Positions 1 through 9,032 of a stretch of DNA of 64,000 nucleotides are shown one piece after another (within the stretch, counting starts at the first letter, position 1; every line of letters starts with the position of its first letter). The position numbers and the translations under genes are program-made. This DNA is from JADKFD01 sp050250665 (GTDB lineage Bacteria > Pseudomonadota > Gammaproteobacteria > Xanthomonadales > SZUA-5): assembly GCA_050250665.1 (NCBI GenBank), contig JBFWOF010000034.1:1-64000 (forward strand), written 5' to 3'. Below the pieces are notes generated by a model, which did no database searches, was not told where the DNA came from, and worked only from the letters and a program-made list of their open reading frames with translations.

Positions 1-321
1 ACCGGAAAGACCCAAAACCGACACCCCATCGTGACCGATGCCGTTAGAATCCAAGCAACGCACAACCGTCAGTAGAAACCGGTCACGTTGAACCGAAACG
101 ACCGGTCACGATGAGCGAAATGCGCAGAATACCTGCGGAACTTGGGAGACCGACGTCGCATCTGATGACTTGCTTTGATCGAATGCCTTTGCATTCAGTC
201 GAATCTTCCGGCCAGGCAGGTCTTGCGTGGCCGGAAGTGTTGGTGCGTAGTGCGTGAGCCGCGCTGAGGTCATCGCCAATCACTACTCACGCTGAGTCGC
301 CCCAGCGACAGACATCATCGA
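1..321. other. Intergenic, no gene recognised
   Basis: This is the 3' flank of the minus-strand gene that ends at 322. Short open frames here lack a ribosome site and any recognisable protein. The only visible structure is a short direct repeat of CCGGTCACG near 79 and 102. No terminator hairpin with a T-run was seen. Confidence 0.5.
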
Positions 322-1647
322 TCACTGAACTTTTCGGAAACTGGAGTACTTGTCGTTATAGAACGCGCTGCCTCCGACTCGATCGCAGCGTCCGCCATAG
401 CTTGTGTTTTCACACGCATCCCAGACTGTGTTTGACTTCCAGCGCAGGGAGCTCGTCCTGTCATTCATTAGCGGACCGATATCGGCAGTGGACTGGTGCA
501 AGCAATCGAAGGAACCACCCATGTTGGAGTGCTCGAAAAAACACAGTTGGTTGGTACCGGGCGAGTTGGCGTAGTTCGCGTCCACGGTTGCTGGTTTCGG
601 AACGGCGCTTGTGTCCTTGGAGTTGTACATCGGGCCGTCCCATGGAATGCGAGAGTAAAGGTTGCATGCATCTCCGTTGGCAGGTTGGGCGCCGGAGAAA
701 CTGCAGGGCAGAACCTCGGCATCGGCACTGATGCCGCTGCCGTTGCGAACGTCATGCCAAGTAAGGATTGGACCGGTAACTGGATGACCGCCATAGGTCT
801 CTGGATATCCTCCATGGAAGTACTTCCCCGGATAGACGACAGGATGGGTACCGGATCGGGTGGTCGCCTTCCAGGGCCATAATGACACACCGCTACCATG
901 CACTCGATACTGCACCGCCGCGGGAGTCCCGTTGACGATGTGAACGCTGGTGGTTTCCCAATCATCGCCGTGCTCACCCGCATTGACGCCGGGGATGCCG
1001 CTGGGGTACCCCTGCTGATGGCCGTAAAACACGTGATAGTTGATCCAGTAGCTGTAGGTGCCGCCGCCGCGATTGCTGGGCCGGAAAGTTTGGCTCACGT
1101 AAACCGGTACCTTGCCATTCGTCGGCAGGGCGGTGCGGCAGGCGTCGACGTCGGCGGATGTGTATCTCAATGGATAACACAGGAAACCGGTGACAAAGCG
1201 ATAGGTGGGGGCGTAGTCCCTCATCTGCTGGGTAATCGTGGTCACTGCGGCCTTTTCGGCGCCGCCGAGTTTCGAGGAAGTGTAGTCATCGCCGAGCAGA
1301 GCCAGCTGGATACGTATCACTTCCGGTTCGTACTGGCCGTTGAACATCTCGAACAGGCGAGGGTGGGTGTCAGCGAGCTTCAGGGCCTCCTTGCCGTAGA
1401 GCTTCTGAATCAAGCCGCGTAGCTCCGGGTCGTTGCCGATGGCCTGTCTGACTGCGGCCGCGTCGAGTTCTCGCGGGTCGGTTTCCAAATTCTCGATCAG
1501 CGTGTTGGAGACGATTTCCAGCGGGGCATTCCAGGTATTGGATACGGCTTCAGCATGGTACAGCTTATTCAGGTCGAGGCGCTCTGCGCCATGCGCGCTG
1601 GTCGACAGTATAGCGATCAGGCCGATAGTAAGTGCATTCTTCTTCAT
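322..1647 (-). CDS. Secreted Vps62/NPP1-like protein with C-terminal beta/gamma-crystallin-like domain
   Basis: A 441-residue exported protein. The N-terminus is a clear Sec signal peptide (KK, then a hydrophobic core ending at SAHG-A). The ATG at 1647 has an AAGGAG site 7 bases upstream. The middle (about residues 140-330) contains YHVFYGHQQGYP and AGEHGDDWE, resembling the G-H-x-x-DWE surface motif of NPP1 necrosis-inducing proteins and the DUF946/Vps62 family. The last 75 residues (LCFFEHSNMGGS, DRTSSLRW, GGRCDRVGGS, DKYSSFR) form two Greek-key motifs of the beta/gamma-crystallin or I36-inhibitor type. Such C-terminal domains often bind calcium or protect extracellular proteins. The Vps62/NPP1 resemblance is read from short motifs and could be wrong; the crystallin-like tail is more certain. 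It has no operon partner, and the next gene is 1 kb upstream. The function is unknown. Confidence 0.75.
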   Translation of the reverse strand: MKKNALTIGLIAILSTSAHGAERLDLNKLYHAEAVSNTWNAPLEIVSNTLIENLETDPRELDAAAVRQAIGNDPELRGLIQKLYGKEALKLADTHPRLFEMFNGQYEPEVIRIQLALLGDDYTSSKLGGAEKAAVTTITQQMRDYAPTYRFVTGFLCYPLRYTSADVDACRTALPTNGKVPVYVSQTFRPSNRGGGTYSYWINYHVFYGHQQGYPSGIPGVNAGEHGDDWETTSVHIVNGTPAAVQYRVHGSGVSLWPWKATTRSGTHPVVYPGKYFHGGYPETYGGHPVTGPILTWHDVRNGSGISADAEVLPCSFSGAQPANGDACNLYSRIPWDGPMYNSKDTSAVPKPATVDANYANSPGTNQLCFFEHSNMGGSFDCLHQSTADIGPLMNDRTSSLRWKSNTVWDACENTSYGGRCDRVGGSAFYNDKYSSFRKVQ

Positions 1648-2653
1648 GAGGTGCTCCTTTTTAGTTTCTGTTTAATGGTTGACAGGTTGGTATTGGTGGT
1701 GCGTTTGCCTTATTGAGGTGCGGAACGTGGCGTGTTTGGCGGAAGGCCGGACTGGTCCACGGAGCAAATCTTATGAATGCCGATCTCCATTTGCATGCGG
1801 AATAATGCGGATTCGATTCGATTCGATTCGAGTGATTTGAGCAAGAAGTTCCTGACTTTCGACGGCTTTCTAGCGACTTCTATAAAATTCGATACGGAAT
1901 CCAGGGCCCGTCGAATGGCGTCGAGTGACGCCGCGGCGTACGACGCGTGAGGTGATGGCCCGTTTGTGCGTCGAGCGTTTTGAACTGAGACAAATCGACG
2001 GCGGAGGCTTTCGGGCGGGCGCGTGCTGGCGCGCGACATCCGGCATTGCGCCTCGGAGCCATGCTTCGCCACCTACGATGACAACGACCATCCCGCCCGG
2101 AATTGCCCCTTGTTCACTTCCGTGACCCACCGCCCTTGGGTTGTGGGCGCGCATTTGGATTGGCCTGTCTCCGTCTCCGATCGCGAGGCGCCCCGCTGAG
2201 CTTTGGTGCAGATCAGATACGCCCTTGCTCGGGATTTCCGTCGCCCTGGGCGAAAACCGGGACGGCTTGGTGTCGGGCTGCGGCTTCGCCTCCGGTGGGC
2301 GCGGGTACGTTTGGCGATTGCGCCTGTTCGAATTGGCGCAATGGCGCCCGCCGGGGTTTATTCACCCTCGTGTCAAATGAGTCTGGATATTGTTGAAATG
2401 ACCGGAGTCGAGAAGATTGCGATGCCAGAAGAGGTGAAACGGGAGTCGGGATTGGTAGCTCAGCGCCGAGCGCTTGCAGGCTCCTCGCTGTCCCATGCCA
2501 TTTTTCGGGTTGAGCGGCTTATGGCTGGCGAGCTTCTCTTTGCTACTGGCTGGATCGAGCCCGGTTGTTGCCAAACCGGGGCGACCCTGCATCAGGCCGG
2601 ATTGCGAACCCGGCGGTGTTGTGTCTGACACATCGATGGCGTCAGGGCAGCGT
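1648..2653. other. Gene-poor kilobase with a short pentamer run
   Basis: No convincing gene was found. Small open frames on both strands (for example 1870-2154 minus, 2203-2628 plus) are rich in Arg/Pro/Ala, lack ribosome sites and show no protein-like pattern. A perfect ATTCG pentamer occurs four times at 1811-1830, in a locally AT-richer stretch upstream of the secreted-protein gene. The region may hold decayed coding sequence, but nothing specific can be named. Confidence 0.5.
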
Positions 2654-5122
2654 TCACTCCTGCCGCAGCGCCACCAAAGGCTGCGTGGCGGCCGCCCGGC
2701 GCGCGGTCAGCCAGCAAGCGAACAGGGCCACGCTGCCGAGCAGGGTGATGACGGCGATCAGGGTTAGAGGATCGGCACTGCTGACACCGAAGAGCTGTGA
2801 TTGCATGAACCAGGACAGGGTCAGTGCACCGACGATGCCGAGCCCGAGTCCATAGCCGACGATGCGCGCGCCCTGGCCGAGCACCAGTCGTTGCACGTCG
2901 CTGGCGCAGGCGCCGATGGCCATGCGCACACCGATCTCGCTGGTCCGCTGTTGCACCATGTGCGAGAGCACGCCGTAGATGCCGATAATGGACAGCACCA
3001 AGGCGACGCCGGCAAAGATCAGCACCAGCACCATGGGGGCGCGGCGGCCTTCCATCGAGACAGCAATGCGCTGGTCCAGAGTCTTGATGTTGTGCACCGG
3101 TTGCAGCGGGTCGACCCGGAGTACGGCTTCGCGCACCGCCCCGACCAGGCCGTCAGTGGGCAGCTGGGTTTTCAGGATCAGGAAACCCTCGCTGGGCGCC
3201 TGCTGGCGGTAGCTGAAGTAGTAGCTTTCCTTGGTGACCTCATCGGTCATGTTGATGTTCTTGATGGTGCCGACCACGCCGATGATGGTCCAGGCCTTGG
3301 CTTCATCCCGACCGCCCCAGAGAATGCGCTGGCCCACGGCATCGCCCTTGGGAAAGTACTTGCGCGCCAGCACCTGATCGATCACCACCACGGCATTGGC
3401 CTCGGCACTGTCGGCAACCTCGAAGGTGCGACCCTGCAGCACCGGGATCTTCATGGTCGCGAAGAAATTCTCGTCGACGATCCGGGTGTATCCATGCGGA
3501 GAGGGCTGGCCCTCACCGACTTCCTGGCCATCGATGTTGTAGGACGAGGTCCAGTTGCTCTGGCCGAAAGGCAGGTTGCTGACAAAAGCGGCGCTGCTGA
3601 CGCCGGGGATGGCGCCGAGTTCCGCCAGCGCGCGCTCGAAGAACTGGCTGCGCTGCGGATCTTCGCCGTAGCGCTTCTCGGGCAGGTCCACCTTGGCGGT
3701 GAGCATATTGTCCTTGGCGAATCCCGGATCCTGTGACTGCGCGCTCCAGAAGCTGCGCATCAGCAGACCGGCGCCGACCAGCAGGCTGACCGCCAGGCCC
3801 ATCTGCGCCACCACCAGGATGTTGCGGGTCAGGCGCGCGGTGCGGCTGCCGCCCATGCTGCGGCCGCCTTCCTTGAGCACTTCGTAAACCCGCGCATTGA
3901 GCGGCGACAGGGCCGGCATCAGACCAAAAAGCACGCCGGTGGCGGTGCTGAGCAGCAGCGTGAACATCAGTACGGACGGATCGATGTTGATCTGGTCGGC
4001 CAGCCTGTTGCCGGCCAGATTGAACACGTCCAGCAGGTGCAGGGCGAGATAGGCCACGACGATGCCCAGCGCGCCACCGATCAGTGACAGCAGCGTGGCC
4101 TCGGCCAGCAGCTGGCGGGCGATCCGCCAGCGGCCGGCGCCCATGGCCGTTTTCACCGACAGCTCCTTCTCGCGGGCATAGACCCGCGTGAGCATCAGAT
4201 TGGCCACATTGGCGCAGGCGATCAGCAGGACCAGTCCGACCACCGATTGCAGCAGAAACAGCACCGGTTTGAGCTCGCCCACCCACTGTTCGCGCAGGGA
4301 TTTGGCGGCGCCGTAGAAACCGCCATCCCGGATGAAGCTGGCATAGCCGGCCGCGCGTTCATCGGGCAGGCCGGCGATCCGCTCCGCCAGACTCAGGGCG
4401 TTGGCGCGCAGCTGTGAATTCAGCTGCTCGACCGTGGTGCCCGGCGCCAGGCGGCCGATGGAGCCGGAATACTCGTTGCCGCGTTCGTCGTCGCTGCGTT
4501 GCTCCGGGGTGAACGCAAACGGCACCCAGAGCTGTGCATCCTTGTTGGGGAAGGCGAAGCCCTCGGGCATCACGCCCAGGACCTCGTAGCTGTCGCTGTT
4601 GAGCATGATTTCCTTGCCGACGATCTCCGGATCGCCGGCAAACAGGTTCTGCCAGGCATTGTGACTGATCACGGCCACATGATCCTGGCCGATGACTTCC
4701 GCCTCCTCGCCGAAGGTGCGCCCCAGCGCGGCACCCACGCCCAGTGTGCTGAACAGGGAGCTGGTGGCCCGAATGCCGATCAAGCGCTGCGGCACGCCTT
4801 CGTCGCTGAGATTGAAACTGGAACCGCTGTACAGGGCAAGATCGTCCAGTGCCTCGATTTCCCGCTTGCGATCCAGATAATCCGGGATCGAGGTGCCGGC
4901 ATCGAACAGGTTCATCTTCGGATAGACGTTGTAGACCTGCACCAGACGCTCGCCATCGGCGTAGGGCAGGGGTTTGAGCAGCAATCCGTTGAGGACGCTG
5001 AACACGGCCGTGTTGGCGCCGATGCCCAGCGCCAGCGTCAGGATGGCAGCGACACTGAAACCGGGACGCGCAATCAATGCGCGCAAGGCCAGTCGCAGGT
5101 CGGAAAAGAATCCTGAAAGCAT
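2654..5122 (-). CDS. MacB-like ABC permease of the ADOP type (FtsX family)
   Basis: An 822-residue inner-membrane permease. The start at 5122 is chosen for an AGGAG site about 8 bases upstream. An open frame extends further upstream but looks non-coding. Domain order: N-terminal TM helix in the typical ADOP context (RPGFSVAAILTLALGIGANT), MacB_PCD periplasmic domain, three FtsX TM helices (about 280-420), a second TM plus MacB_PCD unit, and a C-terminal three-helix FtsX block (VLSIIGIYGVLSHMV, RTSEIGVRMAIGA) ending LVALRQE. Two fused MacB-like halves without an ATPase are the hallmark of the acidobacterial duplicated orphan permease (ADOP) architecture. No ABC ATPase gene is adjacent, so a partner ATPase would have to be encoded elsewhere. 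The substrate cannot be read from the sequence. Confidence 0.88.
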   Translation of the reverse strand: MLSGFFSDLRLALRALIARPGFSVAAILTLALGIGANTAVFSVLNGLLLKPLPYADGERLVQVYNVYPKMNLFDAGTSIPDYLDRKREIEALDDLALYSGSSFNLSDEGVPQRLIGIRATSSLFSTLGVGAALGRTFGEEAEVIGQDHVAVISHNAWQNLFAGDPEIVGKEIMLNSDSYEVLGVMPEGFAFPNKDAQLWVPFAFTPEQRSDDERGNEYSGSIGRLAPGTTVEQLNSQLRANALSLAERIAGLPDERAAGYASFIRDGGFYGAAKSLREQWVGELKPVLFLLQSVVGLVLLIACANVANLMLTRVYAREKELSVKTAMGAGRWRIARQLLAEATLLSLIGGALGIVVAYLALHLLDVFNLAGNRLADQINIDPSVLMFTLLLSTATGVLFGLMPALSPLNARVYEVLKEGGRSMGGSRTARLTRNILVVAQMGLAVSLLVGAGLLMRSFWSAQSQDPGFAKDNMLTAKVDLPEKRYGEDPQRSQFFERALAELGAIPGVSSAAFVSNLPFGQSNWTSSYNIDGQEVGEGQPSPHGYTRIVDENFFATMKIPVLQGRTFEVADSAEANAVVVIDQVLARKYFPKGDAVGQRILWGGRDEAKAWTIIGVVGTIKNINMTDEVTKESYYFSYRQQAPSEGFLILKTQLPTDGLVGAVREAVLRVDPLQPVHNIKTLDQRIAVSMEGRRAPMVLVLIFAGVALVLSIIGIYGVLSHMVQQRTSEIGVRMAIGACASDVQRLVLGQGARIVGYGLGLGIVGALTLSWFMQSQLFGVSSADPLTLIAVITLLGSVALFACWLTARRAAATQPLVALRQE

Positions 5123-5507
5123 TGTTTGATCTCCTGCGAGGTGCACCATGCCGGGCTGCTTGCCAGAGCGACGGCGCCTCGATGCGGCTGCGGTTGTTGA
5201 CCACGGTCGTGAATGTTCTGTGATCAGGCTCAGCAGGATGCGTGCCAGCTGCGGCAATTAGCGGGTGATAGACCTGCGCAAGATCACTTCAGCGCGGTCC
5301 GCACGCCTGCATATTGGACCTATGTCCATGATTCATAGTCAAATTGCGAAGGCGTCAACGGGCGACGGTCAGCGCTGGCCGAAGTCGCTGGATCGGGATG
5401 ACCGGCGCAGCCACCAGCTGTCTACAGGTCGCCGATGTGCGGATTCGAACAGAGCGTGCGAGAACGGGCACAGCTGCGGCGGTCGGCGCGCAAGAGTGCC
5501 CCTGCCT
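5123..5507. other. Intergenic sequence with permease ribosome site
   Basis: The stretch next to 5122 holds the permease ribosome-binding site and presumably its promoter. The rest shows no gene. Long open frames here continue into the repeat arrays downstream and are artefacts of repeat sequence lacking stops. Confidence 0.4.
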
Positions 5508-5664
5508 GTGGGAGCGGATTCATCCGCGACCGGCGCTTCGGAGATCAAGGGCTGTCGCGGACAGAGTCCGCTCCCACAGTGGCGGCGGCTGCCTGTGGGA
5601 GCGGATTCATCCGCGACCGGCGCTTTGAAGATCAAAGGCTGTCGCGGACAGAGTCCGCTCCCAC
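5508..5664. repeat. Two tandem REP-type palindromes (GTGGGAGCGG family)
   Basis: Two copies, 5508-5577 and 5595-5664. Each begins GTGGGAGCGGATTCATCCGC and ends in the reverse complement-like GTCCGCTCCCAC, so each can fold as a long imperfect hairpin. The spacer between arms (CGCTTCGGAGATCAAGG versus CGCTTTGAAGATCAAAG) is nearly the same, so the two are recent duplicates. Related copies occur near 24840, 26447, 41457, 51664 and 61702. The element resembles the REP/BIME repeats known in Pseudomonas and Xanthomonadales. Confidence 0.85.
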
Positions 5665-5773
5665 AACCCACAACCCACAACCCACAACCCACAACCCACA
5701 ACCCACAACCCACAACCCACAACCAACAACCAACAACCAACAACCAACAACCAACAACCAACAACCAACAACC
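5662..5773. repeat. Heptamer tandem array, 16 copies
   Basis: Nine perfect CACAACC units (5662-5724) are followed by seven perfect AACAACC units (5725-5773), with no interruption. The first unit overlaps the final CCAC of the preceding REP element, and the array ends 3 bp from the stop codon of the minus-strand oxidoreductase gene (TGA at 5779-5777). In the transcript of that gene the array reads as GGTTGTT then GGTTGTG repeats in the 3' UTR. A second array of the same type lies at 51782-51816. Confidence 0.95.
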
Positions 5774-5776
5774 GCC

Positions 5777-7399
5777 TCACCCCTCTTCCGGCACCATCTT
5801 GATCGCACCGCACGGGCACTCGCTGACACAGACGCCGCAACCCTTGCAGTAGTCGTAGTTGAACTCGAAGCGCTTGCCGGGACCGAGCTTGATCACGGCG
5901 TTGTCGGGGCAGACGCCGTAGCAGTTGTCGCATTCGAAGCAATTGCCGCAGGACAGGCAGCGGCGGGCTTCGAACAGCGCGGTCTGCTCATCCAGGCCGC
6001 CGCTGACTTCGTCGAAGCTGGACTGGCGCCGGATCAGATCCAGCGTCGGCCGCACTTGCTGCGGGGCCTCGGAGTAGTACCAGGGGTTGATCTGCTCGAA
6101 CTCGGCAATTTCATGCTTTTCCGCTGGTTGATAGCTGCTGCCGCGCAGCCAGGCGTCGATATGCCGGGCCGCTTTCTTGCCGTGACCGACAGCCACCGTC
6201 ACCGTGCGCTCGGAGGGCACCATGTCGCCGCCGGCGAAGATGCCGGCATGTCCGGTCATCATGTTGCTGCCGACTTCGACCACGCCGTCCTTGATGGCCA
6301 GACCCGGGACGTCGTCGAGCAGTGACAGATCGACGTCCTGACCCAGCGCCAGCACCACGGTGTCGGCGGCCAGGGTTTCGAATTCGCCGGTGGGCTGCGG
6401 AAATCCCTCGGCATCCAGCGCCATCTTTTCGATGGTGATCTCGCCCTCGGCGGCCTGCTTGATGGTGGACAGCCATTTCACCATCACGCCTTCGGCGAGG
6501 GCGTCCTCGATCTCGAAGTCATGCGCCGGTGCGCGATCGCGGGTGCGGCGGTAGACGATGATCGGTTCGGCGCCCAGGCGTTTGGCGCTGCGGGCGACAT
6601 CGATGGCGGTATTGCCGCCGCCGTAGACCACGACGCGGCGCCCGAGCATGGGTTTGTCCTCGCCTTCCATCGAGCGCAGCACCGAGACCGCATCGACGAT
6701 GCGCGCAGCGGTGCCGGCCGGGATGTAGGCGCGCTTGCCGATGTGGGCGCCCACGGCCAGGAAGGCGGCGTCGAAGCGGCCGGCCTGCATGATGTCCTGA
6801 ATCCGCTCGACCTTCGCATTCAGGCGCAGCGTGACGCCGAGATCGAGGATGCGCTGCACTTCCGCATCCAGCACCTCGCGCGGCAAGCGGTATTTGGGAA
6901 TGCCGAAACGCATCATGCCGCCGGCCAGCGGCCCGGCTTCGTGGATCTCCACGGTGTGCCCGGCGCGGGCCAGGTGGTAAGCCGCCGACAGGCCCGAAGG
7001 CCCGGCGCCCACGATCAGCACGCGCTTGCCGCTGGCGTGTTCGGGCCTGGCAAAAGCCCAGCCGCGTTTGATGGCCTCGTCGCCGAGAAAACGCTCGGTG
7101 GCGTTGATGCCCACGGCCGAATCGACATACTGGCGATTGCAGGCGTTCTGGCAGGGGTGGTAGCAGACCCGGCCCATGATCGCCGGCAGCGGATTGTCTT
7201 CGGTGAGCACGCGCCAGGCCTGCTCGTAGTCGCCGGATTCGGCGTGGAACAGCCAGCCCTGGATGTTCTCGCCGGCCGGACAGGCGTTGTTGCAGGGCGG
7301 CAGTTTGTCCACATACACGGGCCGGAAGGTACGCCAGGAACCGGTGTGATTGGCCAGCGAGGAGCCTGGATCCAGGGTGATGGCAAAGGGCTTTTCCAT
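5777..7399 (-). CDS. FAD/NAD(P)-dependent oxidoreductase fused to a 2x[4Fe-4S] ferredoxin (GltD-like), 2-oxoacid oxidoreductase subunit
   Basis: A 540-residue cytoplasmic electron-transfer protein. The N-terminus has the GltD-type iron-sulfur module (PPCNNACPAGEN, then CYHPCQNACN). Next come an FAD-binding Rossmann motif (VLIVGAGPSGLSAAYHLA), an NAD(P)-binding motif (VVVYGGGNTAIDVARSAKR) and the C-terminal flavoprotein signature GIFAGGDMV. The last 60 residues hold two ferredoxin clusters (CLSCGNCFECDNC...CP and CKGCGVCVSECP). The start is the ATG at 7399, in a TGATG overlap with the upstream beta-subunit gene and with GGAGGG 6 bases ahead. A GTG one codon earlier is the alternative. The protein would pass electrons from the 2-oxoacid oxidoreductase core to NAD(P)+. 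The ferredoxin part likely serves as the delta subunit, which is otherwise absent from the locus. The substrate is unknown. The NADH-linked phenylglyoxylate dehydrogenase (Pad) complex has a comparable set of subunits. Confidence 0.88.
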   Translation of the reverse strand: MEKPFAITLDPGSSLANHTGSWRTFRPVYVDKLPPCNNACPAGENIQGWLFHAESGDYEQAWRVLTEDNPLPAIMGRVCYHPCQNACNRQYVDSAVGINATERFLGDEAIKRGWAFARPEHASGKRVLIVGAGPSGLSAAYHLARAGHTVEIHEAGPLAGGMMRFGIPKYRLPREVLDAEVQRILDLGVTLRLNAKVERIQDIMQAGRFDAAFLAVGAHIGKRAYIPAGTAARIVDAVSVLRSMEGEDKPMLGRRVVVYGGGNTAIDVARSAKRLGAEPIIVYRRTRDRAPAHDFEIEDALAEGVMVKWLSTIKQAAEGEITIEKMALDAEGFPQPTGEFETLAADTVVLALGQDVDLSLLDDVPGLAIKDGVVEVGSNMMTGHAGIFAGGDMVPSERTVTVAVGHGKKAARHIDAWLRGSSYQPAEKHEIAEFEQINPWYYSEAPQQVRPTLDLIRRQSSFDEVSGGLDEQTALFEARRCLSCGNCFECDNCYGVCPDNAVIKLGPGKRFEFNYDYCKGCGVCVSECPCGAIKMVPEEG

Positions 7400-8406
7400 C
7401 ACACGCCCTCCAGCAGTCGATACTTGCGGATATTGCGATCAGCCTGCGCCTGCAACTGCAGCAGCGGCCCCGGATCGGCACCCGGCTTGAACAAATGGGC
7501 GTAGCGCTTCTGCGGCTGCAGATAGTCCTCCACCGGCATCTGCTTGCGGATCTTGCCCACGCTGGTGATCTCGCCGTTTTCGGCCTCGAAGACCGGAAAC
7601 AAACCAGTTTCCCTGGCCAGCCTGGCCATACGGATGGTGTCGCAGGCGGCGCTGCCCCAGCCCAGCGGGCAGGGCACCAGAATGTGGATGTAACGGGCGC
7701 CGCGGATGCCCATGGCGTGTTTGACCTTGGCTTCCAGATCACGCAGGTCGGCGACCGTGGCCGTGGCCACGTAGGGAATGTCGTGGGCCATGGCAATGCT
7801 CGGCAGGAACTTGCCCTGACCGAAGACATTGCCAGGTGCGGGACCCACGGCCGGGGTCGTCGCCGTGCGCGCAGCGGCGGGCGTGGCCGAGGAACGCTGC
7901 ACGCCGGTGTTCATGTAGCCCTCGTTGTCGTAGCAGATGTAGAGCACATCATCGTTGCGCTCAAACATGCCGGAGAGGCAGCCAAAACCGATGTCGGTGG
8001 TGCCACCATCGCCGCCCTGGGCCACCACGCGCACGTCGCCACGCTCGCCCTTGCCGCGCTTGACCTTGATCGCCGCGGCAATGCCGGTCGCCACTGCTGC
8101 GGCGTTGCCGAACAGCGAGTGGATCCACGGCATTTGCCAGGAACTCTCTGGATACGGCGTGGAGAACACTTCCAGGCAACCGGTGGCATTGGCCGCAATC
8201 AGCTGGCCATCGCAGGCTTCCATCGCGGCATCGATGGCATAACGTGCGCCCAGCGCCTCGCCGCAGCCCTGACAGGCGCGGTGCCCGGAATTGATCGAGT
8301 TGTAGCGTTTCTCTTTGGATTGCAGGCTGCGCTGATCCGGCTCCAGCAAACGATTGCCGACGGTGAAGGTGCCGGTCTGATAGAACTTGACGGGCTGAAA
8401 GCTCAT
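7399..8406 (-). CDS. 2-oxoacid:acceptor oxidoreductase, beta subunit (thiamine diphosphate-binding)
   Basis: A 335-residue TPP-binding subunit of the pyruvate/2-ketoisovalerate:ferredoxin oxidoreductase family. Visible landmarks are GHRACQGCGEALG (first two cluster cysteines), ATGCLEV and VPCPLGWG (the other two likely [4Fe-4S] ligands), and the TPP/Mg motif GGDGGTTDIG followed by DNEGYMNTG. The ATG at 8406 has a GGAG about 8 bases upstream. The gene overlaps the downstream flavoprotein gene by one base (TGATG), indicating co-translation. It is separated from the alpha gene by about 630 bp of repeats, which is unusual because the two subunits are normally contiguous. The substrate (pyruvate, branched 2-oxoacid or aryl glyoxylate) cannot be told from the sequence alone. 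Confidence 0.92.
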   Translation of the reverse strand: MSFQPVKFYQTGTFTVGNRLLEPDQRSLQSKEKRYNSINSGHRACQGCGEALGARYAIDAAMEACDGQLIAANATGCLEVFSTPYPESSWQMPWIHSLFGNAAAVATGIAAAIKVKRGKGERGDVRVVAQGGDGGTTDIGFGCLSGMFERNDDVLYICYDNEGYMNTGVQRSSATPAAARTATTPAVGPAPGNVFGQGKFLPSIAMAHDIPYVATATVADLRDLEAKVKHAMGIRGARYIHILVPCPLGWGSAACDTIRMARLARETGLFPVFEAENGEITSVGKIRKQMPVEDYLQPQKRYAHLFKPGADPGPLLQLQAQADRNIRKYRLLEGV

Positions 8407-8498
8407 GAGCGTGCTCCGGATTGTGCTTTCGCGGGCATGGGGTTTTGGCGCGGTCTGCGATGAAAGGCATTGGCCGAAAGGGGAACCGAAGCCGTGGC

Positions 8499-8529
8499 GT
8501 CACGTAGCTCGCTGCGCGAGCAACGTGAC
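8499..8529. repeat. Palindrome, GTCACGTAGC family
   Basis: GTCACGTAGCTCGCTGCGCG, then AGCAACGTGAC, forms a near-perfect hairpin. Related copies are at 26535-26565 and, more degenerate, 26396-26427 and 61635-61663. All are intergenic. Confidence 0.75.
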
Positions 8530-8768
8530 CTACGATCTCGGCAAGAAGCTGGCGTCATTGCGAGCCACCTTTGTCGGTTGGCCTAGGCTCAACTAACAGG
8601 AATGCGGGTGTGGGGTAGCGCGGCTCCGGCGCGCGGAAGATCGGGGTGTGCGCCGGCGATGATCGCGCCGGCGGCCGCGGCTTTTCCCGTCGGGCGCCGC
8701 GCGCTTGCTGTCGCTGCGCCCAGCCCGATCGGTCGGGCGCGCGGACCCGGCCTACCTCCCGTGGGCAC

Positions 8769-8830
8769 AGGCTTGTCTGGACGCTGTTGCTTCGGGAGTG
8801 GAGAAGCGTCCAGACAAGTCTGGACCTACA
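8769..8830. repeat. Palindrome, GTCCAGACAAGTCTGGAC family
   Basis: The left arm GGCTTGTCTGGACGC pairs with the right arm GCGTCCAGACAAGTC across a spacer near 8784-8806. The same unit with the same arm order occurs at 18123-18193, downstream of the zinc-ribbon cluster. This is a distinct repeat family from the GTGGGAGCGG elements. Confidence 0.8.
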
Positions 8831-9032
8831 ACCGCTCGTGATTCGCGGGTTGATGGCGCCGGTGCCGTTTCGGGGCGCGACCATTGACTCGCAACGACGC
8901 CGCATCAACCACCCGGCCAGTGCAACTGGAGCTCCCATCCGATCTGATTCCTTCGCGTTCTTTCTGCTTGTCCTTCGCGTCCTTGGCGTCCAACGCTCTT
9001 TCTCCGGCTTCGCCGAAGTCGTCGGTCTGGCC

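Larger units (their letters stand above)
8407..9032. other. Repeat-filled gap between the alpha and beta subunit genes
   Basis: No gene was recognised. The gap holds two palindromic repeats (8499-8529 and 8769-8830) and GC-rich filler. Long plus-strand open frames that run from here across the alpha gene are antisense artefacts of high GC. A short stretch near 8600-8640 (GCGGCTCCGGCGCGCGG) recurs in similar form near 54207. Confidence 0.6.

Noticed and set aside
1710..2154. Small minus-strand genes in the gene-poor kilobase
   Set aside because: There is no ribosome site, and the Arg/Pro-rich composition does not look like a folded protein.
5662..5773. Possible CRISPR array
   Set aside because: The units are only 7 bp, contiguous and without spacers, and no cas gene is present.
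5265..6325. Plus-strand open frames over the REP and heptamer repeats
   Set aside because: The repeats lack stop codons in several frames. The predicted peptides are only repeated THNPQP and TNNQQP.
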